64,000 nucleotides of DNA from Methylophilus glucosoxydans (lineage in GTDB: Bacteria; Pseudomonadota; Gammaproteobacteria; Burkholderiales; Methylophilaceae), in assembly GCF_042676145.1 (NCBI RefSeq), contig NZ_JBHTJW010000001.1:434001-498000 (forward strand). Reading direction: 5' to 3'. Below, in pieces: positions 52,123-60,641 of the stretch; the first letter of the stretch is position 1; the number at the start of each line of letters is the position of its first letter. Below the pieces are notes generated by a model. The model was not told the origin of the DNA and did not search any database. It saw nothing but the letters and a program-made list of their open reading frames with translations. The translations under genes and the position numbers were made by a program.

Positions 52123-52752
52123 ATGTGTAGAGCGATTAAACATTTGAAACGAATTGTATTGCTGACAACCTCCATGTTGCTGGCATTCCCTGCTTTGGCT
52201 GATCTTAAATTGCCAGTCCGATTGACAGAGATCCGTCTGGCTGACAATGATGATACCGGCCTTTCCAAAACGCTAGAGCACAACTTTAGCCCAGAAGACC
52301 GTGCACGTTTGCGCAAGGCCCTTTCTGATTACGCCCGTAACACCGATCCCGACCATCAGTTGATGTTGCAAAAGCGCAAGGCCATGCATGACAGCATCGC
52401 ACAACGGTTCAATGAGTGTAACCGCGACAATGACGACTCGCTAGACCGCGAAGAAGCGACGCTGTGTTTGCCACAAGTGGCCCGCCATTTTTCCTATGTT
52501 GATCTTGATGGCAATGGCGTGATCACGCTAGACGAACTTGAAACCGCCTATGCCAAAATGGTGGAGCGTCAACGTGAAGCCGAAGCCAGAACCGAGGCAA
52601 AAATCGAGAACCAGCAAAATATCGTCAGCGACTCAGAGCCTGATGCCAAGTCCAGAAACAAATCCAAAGCAAGCTCGGCAGTGATTCCTGCCAATAGCCC
52701 TGTCAATTCAAGTGGTAAAGACGTTTCGGTCATACGCAAGCGTCCTAGTTAA
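52123..52752 (+). CDS. exported EF-hand protein
   Basis: A 209-residue protein with a signal peptide ending at 'LLAFPALAD' and two calcium-binding loops, 'NRDNDDSLDREE' at about residues 107-118 and 'DLDGNGVITLDE' at about 130-141. A low-complexity charged, Ser/Asn-rich tail follows. AAAGG lies 12 bases before the ATG, a rather long spacing. Function unknown; a periplasmic Ca2+-binding role is likely. Confidence 0.8.
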   Translation: MCRAIKHLKRIVLLTTSMLLAFPALADLKLPVRLTEIRLADNDDTGLSKTLEHNFSPEDRARLRKALSDYARNTDPDHQLMLQKRKAMHDSIAQRFNECNRDNDDSLDREEATLCLPQVARHFSYVDLDGNGVITLDELETAYAKMVERQREAEARTEAKIENQQNIVSDSEPDAKSRNKSKASSAVIPANSPVNSSGKDVSVIRKRPS

Positions 52753-52866
52753 TTTCCTTTGTCTCAACATGCACATGCCATTCAGCGTTTCGGCGTGTCA
52801 AACAAGCAGATTGCCTTCATTATTTTTGCTGTTTAGTGGCTTTGTCGCTGACTCTGGACCTGCTTG

Positions 52867-54060
52867 ATGCTGCCCTCGCAATTATCCTTTGTCTGGTCCC
52901 GTGGCTTGCAGGAGATCGCACCTGCCGACTGGCAGCGCCTGGCAGGCACGCACCCCATGCTCGACTACCAGTTTTTGCTGGCGTTTGAGGCCACCGCTTG
53001 TGTCGGTGCGCAGACGGGCTGGATGCCCTATCATTTAACTGCGTTTGACCAGGGGCAGTTGGTGGCAGCCATGCCTTGTTATCTCAAAACGCACTCTTAC
53101 GGCGAGTATGTCTTTGACTGGTCATGGGCCGAGGCATATGAGCAAGCGGGTGGGCAGTATTACCCCAAGCTGATCTCCGCCATTCCTTTCTCACCCGTCA
53201 CTGGCCCACGCCTGCTGATAAACCCGGCCTGTGACGCGCCTGCGTTGATTGCCGAGGCCATGCTCAAGCAGCTGCAGGCTTTTTGTCAGGAACATGCCCT
53301 GTCCGGCGCGCATCTGTTGTTTCCCGATGCCATGTCGGCTGACTTTTGTGAACAGCAGGGGTGGCTAAGGCGTGAGGGCGTGCAGTTCCGCTGGGAAAAC
53401 GCGGGATATGTCGACTGGGATGCTTTTATGGCCGTATTGAGCCGGGACAAGCGCAAAAAAATCCGGCAAGAACGGCAAAAAGTTGCGCAACAGGGTGTGA
53501 CCTGCCGCGTGGTAAGTGGTCACGACATGACTGCGCAAGACCTGGCCTTGTTTTATCAATGCTATTGCCAGACGTATCTCCGCCACCACAGTTCACCTTA
53601 TCTGACCCTGGCATTTTTCGAGCATTTGCAGCGCTACCTGCCCGGGCATTTACAGTTATTTATTGCTTCGCAGCATGGCGAGGATGTGGCGGCCAGTCTG
53701 TGTGTGCTGGGTGAAGCGACGCTGTATGGCCGCTACTGGGGGAGTTTGCGCGATATTTCTTGCTTGCATTTCGAGTTGTGCTATTACCAGCCGCAGCAAT
53801 TCTGTATCCGCGAGCAGATCCGCTATTTTGAAGGCGGTGCACAAGGCGAGCATAAGCTTGCCCGTGGCTTTGTCGCTTACCCCACCTGTTCTTACCACTG
53901 GCTCAGCCATCCCGATTTTCACCAGAGTGTGGCGCGCTTTCTGCGCCGGGAGGCCGAGGGCATGCAGCAATATGTCAATGAGCTAGAGGAGCGCAGTCCA
54001 TACAAAAACATACCGGATATCAATGACACTGGCCTGCCGCATATCCCTTTATCGACGTGA
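52867..54060 (+). CDS. FemAB/GNAT-like protein (DUF482 type)
   Basis: A 397-residue protein of the COG3146 type ('peptidogalycan biosynthesis/GNAT') with 'AAMPCYLKTHSYGEYVFDWSWAEAYEQAGGQYYPKLISAIPFSPVTGPRLL' as its hallmark. Later come 'LSRDKRKKIRQERQKV' and 'FYQCYCQTYLRHHSSPYL'. The C-terminal 'YFEGGAQGEHKLARGFVAYPTCSYHWL' is also typical. The enzymatic role of this family is not established. The ATG at 52867 follows a TTG at 52864. Confidence 0.82.
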   Translation: MLPSQLSFVWSRGLQEIAPADWQRLAGTHPMLDYQFLLAFEATACVGAQTGWMPYHLTAFDQGQLVAAMPCYLKTHSYGEYVFDWSWAEAYEQAGGQYYPKLISAIPFSPVTGPRLLINPACDAPALIAEAMLKQLQAFCQEHALSGAHLLFPDAMSADFCEQQGWLRREGVQFRWENAGYVDWDAFMAVLSRDKRKKIRQERQKVAQQGVTCRVVSGHDMTAQDLALFYQCYCQTYLRHHSSPYLTLAFFEHLQRYLPGHLQLFIASQHGEDVAASLCVLGEATLYGRYWGSLRDISCLHFELCYYQPQQFCIREQIRYFEGGAQGEHKLARGFVAYPTCSYHWLSHPDFHQSVARFLRREAEGMQQYVNELEERSPYKNIPDINDTGLPHIPLST

Positions 54061-54065
54061 TTGCG

Positions 54066-54758
54066 TTACCAGGGAATCGGTTTGCCATCATAGGCGATAA
54101 ACTGGCCCGATTGTGCAGGGGTTAAACTGGCAATCACCTGGCGCAGGCCTTGCACGCTGGTTTCGGTATCAATCAGGCCGTTTGGACCGCCCATGTCTGT
54201 GCGCACCCAGCCCGGATGCAGTGCAGCAACGACAATGTTAAAGCCGCGCAAATCGATAGACAGGCTTTTGACGACCATATTCAGTGCAGTTTTGCTGCTG
54301 CGGTAGATATATTCACCGCCACTGCCATTGTCTTCTAGGCTGCCCATTTTGCTGGTCATGGCGATCAGCTTTGCCTGCGGAGCACGTCGCAGCTGCGGCA
54401 AGAAAGCCTCTGCAAGATAGTAAGTGCTCAGCGTGTTGACCTGAAAAGCCTGTAACCAGGCTTGCACGTCGGTCTGGCCAAAGCTGCTCTCAGGATAGGT
54501 GCCCGCATTGCTGATCAGAATGTCCAGCGTCAGTGCTGACAGCTGGCTTGCCAGCGCCCGGATTGAATCGACATCGGCCACATCCAGCGCAAGCAGCTGC
54601 AGGTTGCTATGTTGACTGGCCAGTTGTTGTAACGCGGGAGCCTGGGCGGGATCGCGTACCGTGACGTAGACCTGCTGGCCGCTTTCGGCATATTGCCTGG
54701 CATACTCGAGGCCGAGGCCGCGATTGCCGCCAGTGATTAAGATGGTTTGTGTATTCAT
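54066..54758 (-). CDS. short-chain dehydrogenase/reductase
   Basis: A 230-residue SDR with the NAD(P) motif 'TGGNRGLGLEYARQYAESG', 'ISNAGTYP' (NAG motif) and the catalytic Tyr-Lys in 'YRSSKTALN'. The C-terminal 'HPGWVRTDMGGPNGLIDTE' is seen in C-factor/CsgA-like SDRs. The substrate is unknown. It is divergent from the TIGR03790 gene. Confidence 0.88.
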   Translation of the reverse strand: MNTQTILITGGNRGLGLEYARQYAESGQQVYVTVRDPAQAPALQQLASQHSNLQLLALDVADVDSIRALASQLSALTLDILISNAGTYPESSFGQTDVQAWLQAFQVNTLSTYYLAEAFLPQLRRAPQAKLIAMTSKMGSLEDNGSGGEYIYRSSKTALNMVVKSLSIDLRGFNIVVAALHPGWVRTDMGGPNGLIDTETSVQGLRQVIASLTPAQSGQFIAYDGKPIPW

Positions 54759-54823
54759 GCTGTGAACCTCGCCTTCATGCAGTGGTTTAATTTAAGTTAT
54801 GATGTCATTCTACGCGGGTTGAA

Positions 54824-55957
54824 ATGACAGGCGTAGTATCTTTGCAATCGCAATGGAGTGTTGAGTTGAAGGCAGTAAAGCAGTGGCTGATCAGTCAGTG
54901 GGGGGCAGTGGGTATCTGCCTGCTTTTTATGGTGAGCAGTGTTGCTGGCGCGGTAGACCTCAGCAAGCAAATCCCGTTGCGGCCCTCATTATTAAAGCCG
55001 GAAGATGTGGCAGTGGTGTATAACCTCAATGACGCGCAAAGCGAAGAGGTCGCCCGTTACTACCTGCAAGCTAGGCAAGTCCCTGCGGAAAATCTGATCG
55101 GGGTGGAATTGCCCCGCCATTTTAAAGATGCGCTGACGGTTCCCGAGTTTGAGTCACTCAAAGCCCAGTTGGATGCCAAGTTGACCACGCAGCAAGTGGT
55201 CTTGCTGGTCTGGCGCACCCCGTTTGCCGTGCAATGTAACAGCCTTACCAGTGCGCTGACGCTCGGGCTGGATCTCAATCAATGCCGCAAGACCTGTGAC
55301 CCTGGCCGCGACAGCCCTTACTTTAACAGCCCCTCATTGCGGCCATGGACGGATCACCATTTGCGTTTGTCCATGTTGTTGCCCATCACCAGTGTCGCTG
55401 CGGCCAAGGCACTCATAGACCGTGGCGTCATGAGTGAATTCAGTTTAAATGACGCGAATGGGTTTTTTCTAAAAACCCAGGATGCGGCACGCTCCAAGCC
55501 ACGTGAACCTTTTTTCCCGCAAGAGGGCATGACGGTCAAATCCAAAAAACTGACCTTGCATACCTTGAGTCAGGAGACGATAGAAAAACAGCCCTCAGTC
55601 ATGTTTTATTTCACCGGGCAAAAATCGGTCGATTATCTGCTTACCAACAGTTATTTGCCCGGCGCCATTGCCGATCATTTGACCTCGACCGGAGGCATTT
55701 TGTCTAATTACAATCCGCAAATGCCCGCCTCGCGTTGGCTGGATGCGGGGGTTACCGGCAGTTATGGCACTGTGTCTGAGCCTTGTAATTATTGGCAAAA
55801 ATTCCCCAACCCGCAGGTGTTAATTGGCCATTATCTGGCCGGTGAAACCCTGATTGAGGCCTACTGGAAAAGCGTGAAATGGCCGATGCAGGGCGTGTTT
55901 ATTGGCGAGCCGCTGGCCAAACCCTACGCCAAAAGCGTCCAGGTGGTGGATGAGTGA
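54824..55957 (+). CDS. TIGR03790-family exported protein
   Basis: A protein of up to 377 residues that fits the TIGR03790 family, of unknown function and often found in PEP-CTERM/exosortase bacteria. Features are 'DVAVVYNLNDAQSEEVARYYLQARQVPAENLIGVELP', a His/Cys-containing mid-region and the late 'SYGTVSEPCNYWQKFPNPQVLIGHYLAGETLIEAYWKSV'. A better start may be the TTG at 54866, with GGAG 7 bases upstream, giving the signal peptide 'MKAVKQWLISQWGAVGICLL...VAGA'. phoR follows. Confidence 0.8.
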   Translation: MTGVVSLQSQWSVELKAVKQWLISQWGAVGICLLFMVSSVAGAVDLSKQIPLRPSLLKPEDVAVVYNLNDAQSEEVARYYLQARQVPAENLIGVELPRHFKDALTVPEFESLKAQLDAKLTTQQVVLLVWRTPFAVQCNSLTSALTLGLDLNQCRKTCDPGRDSPYFNSPSLRPWTDHHLRLSMLLPITSVAAAKALIDRGVMSEFSLNDANGFFLKTQDAARSKPREPFFPQEGMTVKSKKLTLHTLSQETIEKQPSVMFYFTGQKSVDYLLTNSYLPGAIADHLTSTGGILSNYNPQMPASRWLDAGVTGSYGTVSEPCNYWQKFPNPQVLIGHYLAGETLIEAYWKSVKWPMQGVFIGEPLAKPYAKSVQVVDE

Positions 55958-55981
55958 GCGATGGTCATTGCACCTGCGCTT

Positions 55982-56026
55982 ACGTCATTTTCCTGTCATT
56001 GTGCCTGCATCGTTGTGTCGTATAAT
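55982..56026 (+). promoter_or_regulatory. PHO box and -10 before phoR
   Basis: Half-sites ACGTCAT (55982-55988) and CTGTCAT (55993-55999, perfect consensus), then a weaker CCTGCAT (56004-56010), each 11 bp apart. Exactly 10 bases later is a perfect TATAAT (56021-56026). The ribosome site GGTGAG at 56042 and GTG start at 56056 follow. Suggests PhoB autoregulation of phoR. Confidence 0.7.
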
Positions 56027-56055
56027 CGCTGCCATCTATCCGGTGAGATTGGCTT

Positions 56056-57354
56056 GTGCAAGATATTCGTTTAAAAGCGTTTTGGACTTTGTTTCTGTGG
56101 GCATTTGGTTGCCTGCTCCTTGGCTGGTTCACAAATGCGCATCTGGCGTGGTTGACTTATTTATGTGGTGTGCTGGCCTATCTGGCCGGACATTTATACT
56201 GGATACACCGTCTGTACCAGTGGGCCCTTAAGCCCAGCCTGAATTTTATCCCCAACGGCAAAGGTATCTGGGAAGACATTTTTGCCAATCTCTATCATGA
56301 AATGCGCCGCCATTCGCGTAGCCAAAGCCAGTTAAGCAGTACCTTGGAGCGCTTGCGTCATGCCACCAGTGCTTTGCCGGATGGCGTGGTCGTGCTGAAT
56401 AATCGTAATGAAATCGAATGGTTTAATGAGCCTGCCGTGCAACGCCTGGGTCTCAAGCGCCATCATGACGAAAGTCAGCCGATTTATTATTTATTACGCC
56501 AGGCCGAGTTCGTGGAATACCTGCAAGCCGAAGAGTACAGCGAACCACTCAAGCTTAAATCCTGGCGCAGTCCCGATATCACGCTGGAGTTGCAGATTAT
56601 TCCGTTTGCCAGCAAGCAGCGACTGCTGATTTGCCGCGATGTATCCGCCATTGAAAAAACCGAAGTCATGCGCCGCGATTTCATCGCCAACGTGTCACAT
56701 GAGTTGCGTACACCGCTCACCGTGATTGGTGGCTTTCTGGAAACCATCAGTGACATGCAGGGGGAGATTTCTCCCGATATCCAGCCTTATTTTGACATGA
56801 TGCAGGCGCAAACGACGCGCATGCGCCGCATTATCGAGGACTTGCTGACCTTGTCACGCCTGGAGAATAATGTCACGCTCAAGGATGAAACCGAGATTGA
56901 CATGAAGGCCATGTTGCAGCAATTGCATCGCGATGCTCAGGCATTGAGCCAGGGGCAGCATCAGGTCACCTTGCATATGGAGGCGAACGTTAACCTGACG
57001 GGCAGTTATAATGAGCTCATGAGTGCCATGAGCAACCTGACCACCAATGCTGTACGCTATACCCCGCCACAAGGCAAGATTGATATTTATTGGCAAATGC
57101 GGGGGGAGGACGTGGTGTTCAGCGTCCAAGATAATGGCATCGGTATTGAAGCACACCATTTACCCAGACTGACCGAGCGTTTTTATCGTGTGGACAGCGG
57201 CCGGAGCCGCGATACCGGCGGCACAGGTTTGGGCTTGTCTATCGTCAAACATATTCTGCATCATCATCAGGCCAGCTTGCAGGTGGAGAGTGAGCCTGGG
57301 CTGGGGAGCTGTTTCCGTATCGTGTTTCCTGCGCAAAGGATCTTGCCTGCATGA
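56056..57354 (+). CDS. phoR: phosphate-regulon sensor kinase PhoR
   Basis: A 432-residue histidine kinase with two N-terminal membrane helices and almost no periplasmic part, as in PhoR. A PAS domain follows ('LERLRHATSALPDGVVVLNNRNEIEWFN'), then HisKA with His215 in 'NVSHELRTPLTVIGGFLE', and HATPase with 'NLTTNAVRYTP' and 'DTGGTGLGLSIVKHIL'. The GTG start has GGTGAG 8 bases upstream. Its usual partner phoB is not in this window. The next gene overlaps by four bases (ATGA). Confidence 0.93.
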   Translation: MQDIRLKAFWTLFLWAFGCLLLGWFTNAHLAWLTYLCGVLAYLAGHLYWIHRLYQWALKPSLNFIPNGKGIWEDIFANLYHEMRRHSRSQSQLSSTLERLRHATSALPDGVVVLNNRNEIEWFNEPAVQRLGLKRHHDESQPIYYLLRQAEFVEYLQAEEYSEPLKLKSWRSPDITLELQIIPFASKQRLLICRDVSAIEKTEVMRRDFIANVSHELRTPLTVIGGFLETISDMQGEISPDIQPYFDMMQAQTTRMRRIIEDLLTLSRLENNVTLKDETEIDMKAMLQQLHRDAQALSQGQHQVTLHMEANVNLTGSYNELMSAMSNLTTNAVRYTPPQGKIDIYWQMRGEDVVFSVQDNGIGIEAHHLPRLTERFYRVDSGRSRDTGGTGLGLSIVKHILHHHQASLQVESEPGLGSCFRIVFPAQRILPA

Positions 57355-58094
57355 GTTGCATCGGCTGCAGTGGCCTGATGTTGCTATTGCTGCTGGTCGC
57401 CTGTACGACCTCCCCTCATTCAGGGTATGTCGATTCGCCGAATGGACGTCCGGTGCCAGTGCGGCAAGACCGGAATGCCTTGCATCAACTGGTGAAAACC
57501 GATCTGGATCGCCTGGCGGATATTGAATATGCCGAAAACGTCAGCACCTTGCGCTTGCTGATGCTCAAACTGTATAAACGCAACCCGGCTGAAGCGCAGA
57601 AATCTGGCTTGGGCGGGCCCGAACAGATCGCCACCTATGTGTTTGAGCAGGCTCACGTGCATGGCTGGCAACTGGAGGCGCTTGGGCATGCGCAAGACAC
57701 CGCTGCGATCAAGCTGGCATTAAACCCGCAATTTGGTGGCGATCGCGTACTGGCACTGGTGGTGGGGATCCAGTCCATGCTTTACCGCGCGCATGGCAGC
57801 AAGTCGTCTTTTTTCTTGCTAGATAGCATAGATCCGCAAAACCTATACAATGCCGCCAGAAATATTGAAATCGCCATGTGGAAACTGGCGAATGCCAAAA
57901 ATGCCCAGGGTGAACTGTTGTTGCTGACCAATAGCCTGACAGGTGAGGTACAGAATCTGAGCTTTGAGCGCGAGTTTAGCAAGCTGGTTGCCCGCACAGA
58001 TTTGCTGGCCTTGACCTTGGCCGAGAAGTCGCAGCGCTTGATCTCGCGGCTGACACAAAGCATCACGACCGCCCCTTTTCTTCCTTTTAGATAA
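57351..58094 (+). CDS. unknown lipoprotein coupled to phoR
   Basis: A 247-residue predicted lipoprotein. The signal 'LMLLLLLVACTTS' has the lipobox Cys at about residue 18. The rest is largely helical ('LRLLMLKLYKRNPAEAQKSG', 'VLALVVGIQSMLYRAHG'). I do not recognise a domain with an established function. The start overlaps the phoR stop as ATGA and roxA follows 11 bases later, so it should share the PHO-controlled transcript. Confidence 0.7.
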   Translation: MSCIGCSGLMLLLLLVACTTSPHSGYVDSPNGRPVPVRQDRNALHQLVKTDLDRLADIEYAENVSTLRLLMLKLYKRNPAEAQKSGLGGPEQIATYVFEQAHVHGWQLEALGHAQDTAAIKLALNPQFGGDRVLALVVGIQSMLYRAHGSKSSFFLLDSIDPQNLYNAARNIEIAMWKLANAKNAQGELLLLTNSLTGEVQNLSFEREFSKLVARTDLLALTLAEKSQRLISRLTQSITTAPFLPFR

Positions 58095-58105
58095 TCTTCA
58101 TCATC

Positions 58106-59260
58106 ATGCATCAAGCCCTGACCCTACTGAACGGATTAAGCCCTGCGCAATTCATGGCAGACTACTGGCAAAAGAAACCATTATTAATCCGGGGTGCTAT
58201 CCCTGGTTTTGAGGGATTGCTGACGCCAAGCGAGCTGGCGGGGCTGGCCTGTGAGGCTGAGGTGCCGGCCAGATTGATACAGTTTGATTCTGAGCGCATG
58301 AACCAGGGAGATGGCTGGCAGGTCAGGCAAGGCCCTTTTGATGACGAAGACTTTACCAGTTTGCCTGCACGCGACTGGACCCTGCTGGTGCAGGGGGTGA
58401 ACCATGTGCTGCCAGAGGCGCAAGCCTTGCTGTCGCAGTTCAGCTTTGTCCCCAACGCCAGACTCGATGATGTCATGGTCAGTTATGCGCCGACTGGTGG
58501 TGGCGTCGGGCCACATATCGACAGCTATGATGTCTTCTTGCTGCAGGGCGCGGGGCACCGCCGCTGGCGTATCAGCCAGCAAACGGATTTAAGATTGATT
58601 GCCGATGCACCCTTGCGCATTTTGTCGCACTTTGAATGCGAGCAGGAGTGGGTGCTGGCACCGGGCGACATGCTCTATCTGCCGCCCAATGTCGCGCATT
58701 GGGGCATTGCAGAAGATGATGATTGCATGACCTACTCCATCGGCTTCCGGGCGCCCGCCGCGCGTGAACTGGCCATTGAGTTTCTTGAGGCCTGCCGCCA
58801 GGAGATGCTGCCTGACGAACTGTATCGCGACCCCGAGTTGCAACCCGTTCAAGATGCCGCAGCGATTGACCCGCAGATGGTCAGTCAAGTGGCTGGCATG
58901 TTGCGCCGCTTGCCCTGGGAGGCTGAGCAACTGGGACCGTTTTTGGCAAAATATTTTTCAGAGCCCAAAGCGTATGTTGTGTTTTCGCCCAACCGCAAAC
59001 TGAGTGCAGAGAAGTTTTTGCAACGCGCCCAGCAATCTGGACTGGTGATGGACTTGCAGACGCAGATGTTGCATTGGCAAGGCCAGTACTTTATCAATGG
59101 CGAGCGCGTGAGTGTGTCAGCGGAGGCGGGGCCTTTGCTCAATACATTCGCTAACCAGCGGCTGTTGACGGCCGCAGACTGCCAAACAGCAGCCATTCAT
59201 CCCTTGTTGCCCTGGTTGCAGGGGATTTACCTGTCTGGATACGTGCATTTTTCTGATTGA
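58106..59260 (+). CDS. roxA: ribosomal oxygenase RoxA/YcfD (L16 arginine hydroxylase)
   Basis: A JmjC-type Fe(II)/2-oxoglutarate oxygenase of 384 residues. The metal-binding HxD is in 'GPHIDSYDVFLLQGAGHRRWRI' near residue 135, with the second His in 'PPNVAHWGIAEDDDCMTYSIGFRAP'. The C-terminal winged-helix-like part is as in YcfD. E. coli RoxA hydroxylates an Arg of ribosomal protein L16. It is third in the run with phoR and the lipoprotein. Confidence 0.92.
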   Translation: MHQALTLLNGLSPAQFMADYWQKKPLLIRGAIPGFEGLLTPSELAGLACEAEVPARLIQFDSERMNQGDGWQVRQGPFDDEDFTSLPARDWTLLVQGVNHVLPEAQALLSQFSFVPNARLDDVMVSYAPTGGGVGPHIDSYDVFLLQGAGHRRWRISQQTDLRLIADAPLRILSHFECEQEWVLAPGDMLYLPPNVAHWGIAEDDDCMTYSIGFRAPAARELAIEFLEACRQEMLPDELYRDPELQPVQDAAAIDPQMVSQVAGMLRRLPWEAEQLGPFLAKYFSEPKAYVVFSPNRKLSAEKFLQRAQQSGLVMDLQTQMLHWQGQYFINGERVSVSAEAGPLLNTFANQRLLTAADCQTAAIHPLLPWLQGIYLSGYVHFSD

Positions 59261-59297
59261 GCCGGTTAATTTTGCATTGATTGCAAAGGATTTGGCG

Positions 59298-59347
59298 GAT
59301 TTTTTGTGAAAAAAACACAGAGTTGTTGTTCTGACACAAAAAAATCC
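59298..59347. repeat. long inverted repeat after roxA
   Basis: GGATTTTTTGTG (59298-59309) and CACAAAAAAATCC (59335-59347), pairing with one bulged base around a 25-base loop, followed by TTTCTTTTTC. It could end the roxA transcript or be a loose regulatory hairpin. Confidence 0.35.
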
Positions 59348-59475
59348 TTTCTTTTTCACTGGTTTTTCGTTCTTTTTTTAATCAATTGCTGATACAATTT
59401 TTTCACTCGGTTGATTCTGCACCCGCAGCGTTACCCGTACATAATTTTTTGCTCATACATACTAAGGAAATAAAG

Positions 59476-59679
59476 ATGACACGTTCTGCATTGTTGGCTG
59501 CATTGTTGGCTTTGGCTTTGACTGCTTGTGGTGAAAAACCAGCTGAAGAAGCACCTGCTGCTGAAGCGCCTGCTGCTGAAGCTCCTGCTGCTGAAGCTCC
59601 TGCTGAAGCTGCACCAGCCGAAGCTGCTCCTGCTGAAGCTGCACCTGCTGAAGCTGCTCCTGCTGAAGAAGCTAAGTAA
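59476..59679 (+). CDS. small lipoprotein with Ala-Pro-Glu repeat tail
   Basis: A 67-residue peptide. AAGGA lies 7 bases before the ATG at 59476. The signal 'LLALALTACGEKPAEE' has its lipobox Cys at residue 18. All the rest is a pentapeptide-like repeat of APAAE/APAEA units ending in Lys, acidic and extended. A TACAAT at 59393-59398 may be the -10, and a strong terminator follows. The layout suggests a short, abundant monocistronic message. Such tails can span the periplasm, but the function is unknown. Confidence 0.8.
   Translation: MTRSALLAALLALALTACGEKPAEEAPAAEAPAAEAPAAEAPAEAAPAEAAPAEAAPAEAAPAEEAK
59540..59672 (+). repeat. 15-bp tandem repeats in the lipoprotein gene
   Basis: About nine imperfect 15-base units (type GCTGCTGAAGCTCCT and the related GCTGAAGCTGCACCT) encode the APAAE/APAEA tail. 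Copy number probably changes by slippage. Confidence 0.8.
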
Positions 59680-59716
59680 TCCAGACATCCGTAATCTGGT
59701 TTTACTTGGATGTAGA

Positions 59717-59741
59717 AAAGCCGACGAAAGTCGGCTTTTTT
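59717..59741 (+). terminator. terminator of the repeat-tailed lipoprotein gene
   Basis: AAAGCCGAC-GAAA-GTCGGCTTT with a GAAA tetraloop and following T-run, 37 bases after the stop. Confidence 0.9.
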
Positions 59742-59794
59742 ATTGGCTGCGCGCTGAGCACCTCAACCACTCAGGGGCGGGACGGTACGTGTTT

Positions 59795-60577
59795 TCAGGC
59801 AGCTGACTTGAGGGAGGATAACTCGTTGGCAATCTGGCAGATTTGAATAAAGTCTTCGACGATCAGCGATGCACCGCCGATCAGCCCGCCATCGACATCT
59901 GGCATGCTCATTAATTGCGCAGCATTACCGGGATTGACGCTGCCACCATAGAGCAAGGTTATCTGTTCTGCAACCTGTTCATCCAGTAGCCCAATGTGGC
60001 CGCGGATGAAAGACAAAATTGCTTGGGCATGTTGCGGACTGGCGGCTTTACCCGTGCCGATGGCCCATATCGGCTCATAGGCAATGACGCCTTTGGCGAG
60101 CGCTTGGATGCCTACATGTGAAATGACGGGGTTCAACTGCCTCACTACCACGAGATCGGTTTCGCCCAGTTCGTATTCTTCCAGGGTTTCGCCTATACAC
60201 AGGATGGGCGTCAGCCCAGCCTTGAGGGCTGCCTCAAAACGCTCTCCGCAGCTCTCATCACTTTCGTGCCCACGTAAGCGGCGTTCAGAGTGGCCGATAA
60301 TGACGTAGGTGCAGCCAAACTCCTTGAGCATGAGCGGCGACACGGAACCTGTGTAGGCACCACGCTCAAAGCGGCTCATGTTTTGTCCGCCCCAGGCCAC
60401 ATGGCTGTGTTGCAGTAATTGTTGCGCCTGCTGCAAATAGGGATGTGGCGGGCACACCGCATAGCGCGCCCGGTGATGGCGCGTCTCTTGCAACACACTT
60501 TGCATAAAGCGGGCATTGTCTGGCAGGTTGCCGTTCATTTTGCGGTTGGCAACCACCAGCTTGGGGCGATTTGTCAT
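59795..60577 (-). CDS. tpiA: triosephosphate isomerase
   Basis: A 260-residue TIM-barrel enzyme interconverting DHAP and glyceraldehyde-3-phosphate. I start at the ATG at 60577, which has AAAGGA 8 bases upstream. Catalytic residues are Lys in 'ANRKMNG', His in 'IIGHSERR' and Glu in 'AYEPIWAIGTGKAA'; the phosphate loop is 'LLYGGSVNPGNA'. The usual Trp of the N-W-K motif is Arg here. In a ribulose-monophosphate methylotroph it serves the sugar-rearrangement and glycolytic branch. Confidence 0.95.
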   Translation of the reverse strand: MTNRPKLVVANRKMNGNLPDNARFMQSVLQETRHHRARYAVCPPHPYLQQAQQLLQHSHVAWGGQNMSRFERGAYTGSVSPLMLKEFGCTYVIIGHSERRLRGHESDESCGERFEAALKAGLTPILCIGETLEEYELGETDLVVVRQLNPVISHVGIQALAKGVIAYEPIWAIGTGKAASPQHAQAILSFIRGHIGLLDEQVAEQITLLYGGSVNPGNAAQLMSMPDVDGGLIGGASLIVEDFIQICQIANELSSLKSAA

Positions 60578-60641
60578 CACACCATTTCCTTTGAGGGTTT
60601 TCTTTCTATAATGTCGGATATTGTACATAAAACTTGATGCT

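Noticed and set aside
54803..54830. TGTCAT and ATGACA near the TIGR03790 start as another PHO box
   Set aside because: The hexamers are inverted rather than direct repeats and no -10 follows at the spacing seen in the three accepted boxes.
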